Part shown: in pieces, positions 1 through 5,100 of the stretch
How positions within the stretch are numbered: the stretch's first letter is position 1
Layout: each line of letters starts with the position of its first letter
Assembly: GCA_011048645.1 (NCBI GenBank)
Contig: DSDR01000070.1
Coordinates: 1 to 7,566 of the forward strand
Direction: 5' to 3'
From: Phycisphaerales bacterium
GTDB lineage: Bacteria > Planctomycetota > Phycisphaerae > Sedimentisphaerales > Anaerohalosphaeraceae
DNA length: 7,566 nucleotides
Notes under the pieces: model-generated
The model's input: the letters and a program-made list of their open reading frames with translations, nothing else
What the model was told of the DNA's origin: nothing
Database searches by the model: none
Position numbers and translations under genes: made by a program

Positions 1-1260
1 CGGGATGGTGGTCTTGATTGGCTCAATCCTGAACTCGCGCAGCGCCCGTTTCATCGTCGCAATGGTCTGTTCCCGCGTCGGCTGGTGGACAATCAGCTTG
101 CCGACCATTGAGTCGTAATACGGCGAGACCATATCGCCCTGACATAAATGGGTATCGACCCGCACGCCGGGGCCGCCGGGCACAATGAACTTCGAAATCC
201 GTCCCGGACAGGGGGCATAGCCGCGGGCCGGGTCTTCGGCGTTGATTCGGCATTCCATCGCCGCGCCGGTATGCCGGATGTCGCGCTGCCGCAGGTCGAG
301 CGGCTGACCGGAAGCGATTTTCAACTGCCACTTGATCAAATCCTGTCCGGTCACCAGCTCCGAGACGGGATGTTCCACCTGAATCCGGGTGTTGACCTCA
401 ATGAAATAAAAACGTTTGTCTCGATCAAGCAGGAACTCCACCGTCGCGGCGCTGTAATAATCGGCTTCTTTGATCAGCCGCAGGGCGGCACGGCACAGCT
501 CTTCCCGCGTCTTTTCGTCCAGCACCGGACACGGCGATTCCTCGATGAGCTTCTGGTGGCGACGCTGAATGGTGCAGTCGCGCTCATAAAAATGCAGCGC
601 ATTGCCGTTCTGATCGGCCATGACCTGCACTTCCACGTGTCGCGGTTCAACGATGAATTTTTCGATGTACAGCGTGCCGTTCTTAAACGCCGCCTCGGCC
701 TCTGATCGGGCCTGGCTGAACGCCTTATGCAAGCTGATGTCATTATGGGCAACGCGCATTCCGCGTCCGCCGCCGCCGGCGGCGGCTTTCAAAATCACCG
801 GATAGCCGATTTTATTGGCCAGCTTAATCGCTTCGGCCTCGTTTTTGATTTCGCCCTCCGAGCCGGGCACGACCGGGACTTTGGCCTTGCGGGCCAAGTC
901 CTTGGCAGCGACCTTATCCCCCAGCAGGCGCATCGCATCCGGCGACGGGCCGATGAATGTGATACCGCACTCGCCGCAAATCTCCGCGAAATGCGCGTTT
1001 TCCGCTAAAAACCCGTACCCCGGATGAATCGCATCCACATCCGCAATCTCGGCGGCGCTGATGATGGCCGGGATATTCAGATAGCTTTTGGCGGCGGGGG
1101 CCGGTCCGATGCAGATGGCGCCGTCGGCTACCTCCAGATACGCCGCCTCGCGGTCCGCCTCGGAATGGACCACAATCGCTTCGACGCCCAGTTCGTGGCA
1201 GGCCCGAATAATACGCAGCGCAATTTCGCCGCGATTGGCAATCAGTACTCGTGAAAACAT
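1..1260 (-). CDS. accC: Biotin carboxylase subunit of acetyl-CoA carboxylase (3' end beyond window)
   Basis: This is the ATP-dependent biotin carboxylase of the cytoplasmic acetyl-CoA carboxylase complex, which carboxylates the biotin carried by AccB with bicarbonate. The frame opens at ATG 1258-1260 (MFSRVLIANRGEIALRI) and is open to base 1, giving 420 residues of an expected 445-450, so only the C-terminal tail is missing. The N-terminal biotin-carboxylase fold (1-114) contains IHPGYGFLAENA. The ATP-grasp region has K116 in LLGDK, K158 before the glycine-rich loop AAAGGGGRGM, and ERDCTIQRRHQKLIEESP. The catalytic segment EVNTRIQVEHP has E288, N290 and R292, and R338 lies in ECRINAEDP; these match the numbering of E. 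coli AccC. The C-terminal domain includes SPYYDSMVGKLIV. It lies 61 nt downstream of accB and is presumably co-transcribed from the accB promoter. The region before the ATG has only a weak Shine-Dalgarno candidate. Related carboxylases (pyruvate, propionyl-CoA) are less likely because of the adjacent stand-alone AccB. Confidence 0.97.
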   Translation of the reverse strand, partial: MFSRVLIANRGEIALRIIRACHELGVEAIVVHSEADREAAYLEVADGAICIGPAPAAKSYLNIPAIISAAEIADVDAIHPGYGFLAENAHFAEICGECGITFIGPSPDAMRLLGDKVAAKDLARKAKVPVVPGSEGEIKNEAEAIKLANKIGYPVILKAAAGGGGRGMRVAHNDISLHKAFSQARSEAEAAFKNGTLYIEKFIVEPRHVEVQVMADQNGNALHFYERDCTIQRRHQKLIEESPCPVLDEKTREELCRAALRLIKEADYYSAATVEFLLDRDKRFYFIEVNTRIQVEHPVSELVTGQDLIKWQLKIASGQPLDLRQRDIRHTGAAMECRINAEDPARGYAPCPGRISKFIVPGGPGVRVDTHLCQGDMVSPYYDSMVGKLIVHQPTREQTIATMKRALREFRIEPIKTTIP

Positions 1261-1292
1261 AACCGTCCAACCTGTTCAGTTGAGATTCATTT

Positions 1293-1320
1293 GCAGGATT
1301 CCTGCGTCGCCTGTTGACGC
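1293..1320 (-). repeat. Two small inverted repeats in the accB-accC intergenic gap
   Basis: Bases 1293-1305 read GCAGGATTCCTGC, a 13-nt palindrome with a single central base that folds as a 5-bp stem with a 3-nt loop. Next to it, sharing two bases, GCGTC at 1304-1308 pairs with GACGC at 1316-1320 across a 7-nt loop. Both lie just after the accB stop in the transcript. No U-tract follows, so they do not look like an intrinsic terminator. They could be a processing or stability element between the two cistrons; that function is inference. Confidence 0.5.
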
Positions 1321-1321
1321 A

Positions 1322-1756
1322 TTAGGGACGCACGCGGAACAAGACCTGGCCGTATTCGACCGCCTGGCCGTCTTTGCAGCATACTTCGACAATCGTCCCG
1401 CCGGTTTCGGCCTTGATTTCATTCATCACCTTCATCGCCTCAATAATGCAGACCACCGTATCGGATTCGACCCGCGATCCGATGGTCACATACGGCTCGG
1501 CGTCCGGGCTGGGTGCCTGATAAAAGGTCCCGACAATCGGCGATTTAATTTCCACCAATCCCGCGTCCGAAGCCGAAGCGGGCGCCTCGGCGGGCGGGCC
1601 GGAAAACGCCGGCGTTGGCGCCGTCTGAACCATCGCTCCGTGAGTACCGGGGCGCTTCAAGTGAATTTTAGAATCCCCGTCCACCAGCTCGATTTCAACA
1701 AGATCGTGTTCCTTCATCAGATCAATCACATCCTTGACCTTCTTCAGATCCATCAT
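1322..1756 (-). CDS. accB: Biotin carboxyl carrier protein of acetyl-CoA carboxylase
   Basis: This is the small carrier subunit that shuttles carboxybiotin from AccC to the carboxyltransferase. Starting at ATG 1754-1756 it has 144 residues, close to the usual 150-160. The N-terminal helical segment (MMDLKKVKDVIDLMKEHD) is followed by an Ala/Pro-rich linker at about 42-65. The biotinyl domain (about 70-144) contains the thumb loop APSPDAEPY and the biotinylation motif EAMKVMNEI with the acceptor lysine at K109 (codon 1430-1432). It ends with GQVLFRVRP and TAA at 1322-1324. An in-frame ATG at 1772-1774 would add six residues. I prefer 1754-1756, or the next codon at 1751-1753, because GGAAAGG (minus strand, 1763-1769) lies 6 or 9 nt upstream, the family normally begins close to this helix, and the upstream ATG has no good ribosome-binding site. 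It is first in the operon with accC. A Cys pair near the C-terminus (VCCKDG) is mildly unusual. Confidence 0.96.
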   Translation of the reverse strand: MMDLKKVKDVIDLMKEHDLVEIELVDGDSKIHLKRPGTHGAMVQTAPTPAFSGPPAEAPASASDAGLVEIKSPIVGTFYQAPSPDAEPYVTIGSRVESDTVVCIIEAMKVMNEIKAETGGTIVEVCCKDGQAVEYGQVLFRVRP

Positions 1757-1832
1757 ATCGTGCCTTTCCGCCATTGCGTCACTTTATTTTTTCAGTCTTT
1801 TATGTCGCTTTTTCTGTCTGATTTAGCCAATT

Positions 1833-1860
1833 AGTATAGTCCGTTGTCGCTATTTTGCAA
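1833..1860 (-). promoter_or_regulatory. Sigma70-like promoter for accBC
   Basis: On the minus strand TTGCAA (1855-1860) is followed after 16 bp by TATACT (1833-1838), a good match to the -35/-10 consensus. The predicted start point near 1826 gives an accB leader of about 70 nt. It is the only strong candidate between accB and the divergent promoter. Not experimentally shown. Confidence 0.6.
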
Positions 1861-1920
1861 CTTTTTTCAATCCCCATTATCGCCCGCCGTCGCGGCCGCC
1901 CTAAAATCCGACCCAATTAG

Positions 1921-1954
1921 GCCGATTTTTCTTGCATTAAAGGCCTGAATCGGC
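1921..1954. repeat. 7-bp inverted repeat bracketing the rightward -35 element
   Basis: GCCGATT (1921-1927) and AATCGGC (1948-1954) are perfect inverted copies with centres 27 bp apart. The left arm lies just upstream of the -35 hexamer and the right arm ends on the base before the -10 hexamer. This placement fits a dimeric regulator site, but it could be chance. The palindrome AGGCCT sits between the arms at 1941-1946. Confidence 0.4.
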
Positions 1955-1960
1955 TATGAT
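1932..1960 (+). promoter_or_regulatory. Sigma70-like promoter for the large CotH-domain gene
   Basis: TTGCAT (1932-1937) is separated by exactly 17 bp from TATGAT (1955-1960). A second overlapping -10-like hexamer, GATAAT, begins at 1958. The predicted start near 1967 would give a leader of about 160 nt before ATG 2127. The -35 elements of this promoter and the leftward accB promoter are about 71 bp apart, so the region is divergent. Confidence 0.55.
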
Positions 1961-1977
1961 AATATTCTACGGAAATC

Positions 1978-2007
1978 GGGCAAATAATCGTTCTCTGGGG
2001 CAAATAA
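1978..2007 (+). repeat. 10-bp direct repeat with 20-nt period in the leader
   Basis: GGGCAAATAA occurs at 1978-1987 and again, identically, at 1998-2007. The 20-nt spacing is about two helical turns, so both copies would face the same side of the DNA. They lie from about +12 to +41 of the predicted rightward transcript. They could be an operator, an RNA-binding repeat or chance. Confidence 0.45.
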
Positions 2008-2035
2008 GCACAAAAAGTAATTTTCAGCCCAGAGA
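1992..2035 (+). repeat. 8-bp inverted repeat (possible leader stem-loop)
   Basis: TCTCTGGG (1992-1999) pairs perfectly with CCCAGAGA (2028-2035); a U-G pair could extend it by one. The loop is 28 nt, A-rich, and contains most of the second GGGCAAATAA copy. No U-tract follows, so it is not an intrinsic terminator. I do not recognise a known riboswitch class. Confidence 0.45.
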
Positions 2036-2046
2036 GTCATTGCCTA

Positions 2047-2112
2047 ATGAATGGCATGGACAACGCCGAAAAATGGGGTCAGGATCTGATAAACTGTAAG
2101 CTTTTCCATTAA
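2047..2112 (+). other. Possible 21-codon upstream ORF
   Basis: ATG at 2047-2049 opens a short frame beginning MNGMDNAEKWGQ and closing with TAA at 2110-2112, 14 nt before the ATG of the large gene. AGAGAG at 2031-2036 lies 10 nt upstream and could serve as a weak ribosome-binding site. The stop falls next to the Shine-Dalgarno of the large gene, which would allow translational coupling. Frames of this length are common by chance, so this is tentative. Confidence 0.2.
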
Positions 2113-2115
2113 ATC

Positions 2116-2129
2116 AGAGGACAGTGATG
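2116..2129 (+). promoter_or_regulatory. Ribosome-binding site and start of the large gene
   Basis: AGAGG (2116-2120) lies 6 nt before ATG 2127-2129. An in-frame GTG at 2124-2126 is an alternative but is spaced too closely. An in-frame TAA at 2097-2099 rules out starts further upstream. TCTGAT (2085-2090) is complementary to ATCAGA (2113-2118), so the Shine-Dalgarno could be partly paired in the mRNA. Confidence 0.65.
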
Positions 2130-2198
2130 GTTGGTACAGGTTTTTGGCGGTGCAATCTCTTCTTTATGGTTTTGTGCGGTATTTCCCTTTCGGCGGCT
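2127..2198 (+). other. Signal peptide
   Basis: The first residues carry one Arg (R8) followed by a hydrophobic stretch, LFFMVLCGISLSAA, with small residues at the end. Cleavage is plausible after A24 or after the nearby VADG at 27-30. There is no lipobox at a suitable place, so Sec/signal peptidase I export is the most likely route. The n-region is weakly charged. Confidence 0.7.
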
Positions 2199-5100
2199 GT
2201 TCCGGTTGCGGACGGCTTACTGTTTCATGCAGCCGCCGACAATCTGGCCGGTTACAACCAGGCAGACCCTGTTTCGATGTGGCCGGATTTATCGGGCAAT
2301 GACAACCATGCGTTTCAAAATGATTCCGGACATCGTCCCGTTTATATATCCAATGCCTTGAACGGCAAACCGGTTCTTCGGTTCGACGGCGTCAACGACT
2401 ATTTTTCATTGCCGGAATTGCCTGAGGTGGGCACGGTTTTTGTTGTGCTGCGTGAAGACCCTAATGCAACGCATAATTGGCGCCCCTTCATCTCCCATGC
2501 CCTGCCCGGCAACGAGCCGGCCAATTGGCATCGCGGTGAGAATCGAACATTTTGGTCGCAGCAATGGGGGCAGCCCGTTGTCTATGAAGGTCAAACGAAA
2601 GTCAACGGCGTTATCGTGAACGGTTTGACGACGCCGATTCCCACTTCGTATGCCCTGGTCTCCCAGATCAATCTTGCGCCGGTGCCGGCGAATCTGATCG
2701 GCCGCGACCGAAGTTTTTCAGATCGTGTCTGGCATGGCGATATCGCCGAGATTCTGCTGTATAACCGCGCGCTCAACGAACAGGAAGAAAATGCCGTGGG
2801 CTGGTATTTGGCCCACAAATACAATCTTGCCTCGACGTATGCCTATCCGGGACTTCGGCCTGTCTATCCCCCCTTGCAGGCATTGGGAGTTCCGCGCACT
2901 GACTTGCAATTATCGTGGTGGACTGTGCCGCAAGCGGATTCTTATCGGGTTTATTTCGGCCGCTCGCTGCCGCTGCCGGTTGCCGCTGTGGTGTCGGAAC
3001 CGGTCATGGCGTGGACGACTGCGCTGGAACCGCAAACCACCTATTTTTGGCAGGTGGAAGCACTCCGCGACGGCGACGTTGTCGAAACCGGCGACATCTG
3101 GTCGTTTCGTACCGCCGGCCCCTGGCAGGATTGCCCGCCGGCCGATCTGACGGGCGATTGCGCGGTCGGACTGGATGATTTGCTTGTATTGGCCTCAGAG
3201 TGGCTGGAGCCGGAGCCGACGCCGGCGGTGAATTTGGACGGACGCGACGGCGTCGATATGCGGGATTTTGCGATTTTGTCAGAGTATTGGGGACAGCGTA
3301 TCGACGGCGCGATCATCATCAGCGAATTTATGGCGCGAAACAGGGCCGCCGTCCCGCTTCGGCCGCAGGATGTGCTCGATGAGGACGGCGACGCGTCCGA
3401 CTGGATTGAGCTGTACAATACCACCAATCGTTCTATTTCTCTGAAGGATTGGTATTTAACAGACGACCAGGACGACCTGACCCAATGGCAATTTCCGGAT
3501 GTCGCGCTGCCGGCGGGGGGGTATCTGGTTGTCTTTGCGTCCGGCAAAGATCGCACCGACCCGGATGCGCCGCTGCATACCAATTTTTCACTGGCTGCGG
3601 CGGGCGAATACCTTGCCCTGGTCTATCCCGACGGCCAAACGATTGCCCATACGTACGGCGTTTATCCTGTCCAGTTTACCAACATTTCTTACGGGATCAG
3701 CGAGGCCGGAGCCGCCGCCATTGAAACCACGACCCTGCTGGCCGAAGGCGCACCGGCCAAAGCGTTCATTCCGTCCAGCAGCGCCCTTGGCGACAGTTGG
3801 CGTTATTATGATTTTGATGACCAAAGCTGGCTGACCGGCGCCACCGGCGTCGGCTATGAAGCCAATCCCAACGATCCGATCCATTACGCCGATTTAATCG
3901 GTCTGGATGTATCCGCGATGAGAGGCGCCAACACGACGGTGTATATTCGAATCCCATTCGAGGTGGACGAACCCCAAAACATATCCCAACTGCGTTTTCT
4001 GATGCGTTATGATGACGGGTTTATCGCCTGGCTGAACGGCGTCGAAATCGCCCGCGCCAATGCCCCGGAGACGCCGGCGTGGAACAGTCGCGCCACTCAG
4101 CAAAATCTTGATGAGGATGCGGTGATTCCGGAAGTTTTTGATGGTACACTGGCCATTGAACACCTTCGCCGGGGTACCAATCTATTGGCGATTCAGGGCT
4201 TGAACAGCTCGCTGAACAGCTCGGACTTGCTGATCTTGCCCGAAGTGGAATCTTTGGTGATGATTCCGCCGCCGGACGAGATGCTGGAAGGTTATTTTTC
4301 CGTTCCGACGCCGGGACGGCCCAATTACGCGGCGGATCTGGCCATCGGTCCGGCGATTACGCCGCTGGAGGAAAACCCGCCGCGTCCTGAGCCGGGTGAA
4401 AACCTCATTATCACCGCTAAGATCGCCCAACATATTGATCCGGTGGCTGACGTTACTTTGCACGGTCGTCGGATGTTCCAACCGGAAGTGCAGTTTCCGA
4501 TGCGGGATGACGGCGTCTGGCCGGACGAAACAGCCGGCGACGGCATTTATACCGTCCAGGTCCCCATCGAAACCCTCAATCCGGGCGAGATGGTGCGCTG
4601 GTACTTTACCGCTGAGGATACCGCCGGCCGGCTGACGCGCGACCCGCTGTTTCCGCATCCGACCGATTCGCCGCAGTATTACGGAACGGTGATCAGGAAT
4701 CCGGAGGTGGACAGTCAAATGCCCGTCTTTGAATGGTTCGTTGAAAACGTCGGCGCCTCTGAAACCCGCGGCGGCACGCGCGCGTCGATCTATTACAACG
4801 GGCGGTTTTATGACAATGTCTTTATACGCATTCGCGGCGGCAGTACGGCCGGTATGCCCAAAAAACATTTCAAGTTTGATTTCAATCGCGGATTTAATTT
4901 TATTTACGACGACGACCACCCTGCCGTCAGAGAAATCAACATCAACAGCACCTACAGCGATAAGGCCTATATTCGCCAGCCGCTGGCCTTTGAGGTGTAT
5001 AATCTGTGCGGCAATCCGGCGAGCATTTCCTTTCCGGTACACAGTCGGCGCAACGGAGAGTTCTTCGGCATTTCCATCTTCATTGAAGAGCCGGAAGAAG

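Noticed and set aside
148..705. 185-codon open frame on the plus strand
   Set aside because: It is antisense to the catalytic part of accC and has no family match.
1088..1834. 248-codon open frame on the plus strand
   Set aside because: It runs antisense through accC, the intergenic gap and accB, whose identities are certain.
1861..2126. A small RNA gene or riboswitch in the divergent region
   Set aside because: Stems are short, no intrinsic terminator with a U-tract is present, and no known riboswitch core was recognised, so I list only the individual repeats.
3515..3521. Run of seven G as a possible frameshift site
   Set aside because: The lamin-tail motif LPAGGYLVVFA reads straight through it and the frame stays open and domain-consistent on both sides.
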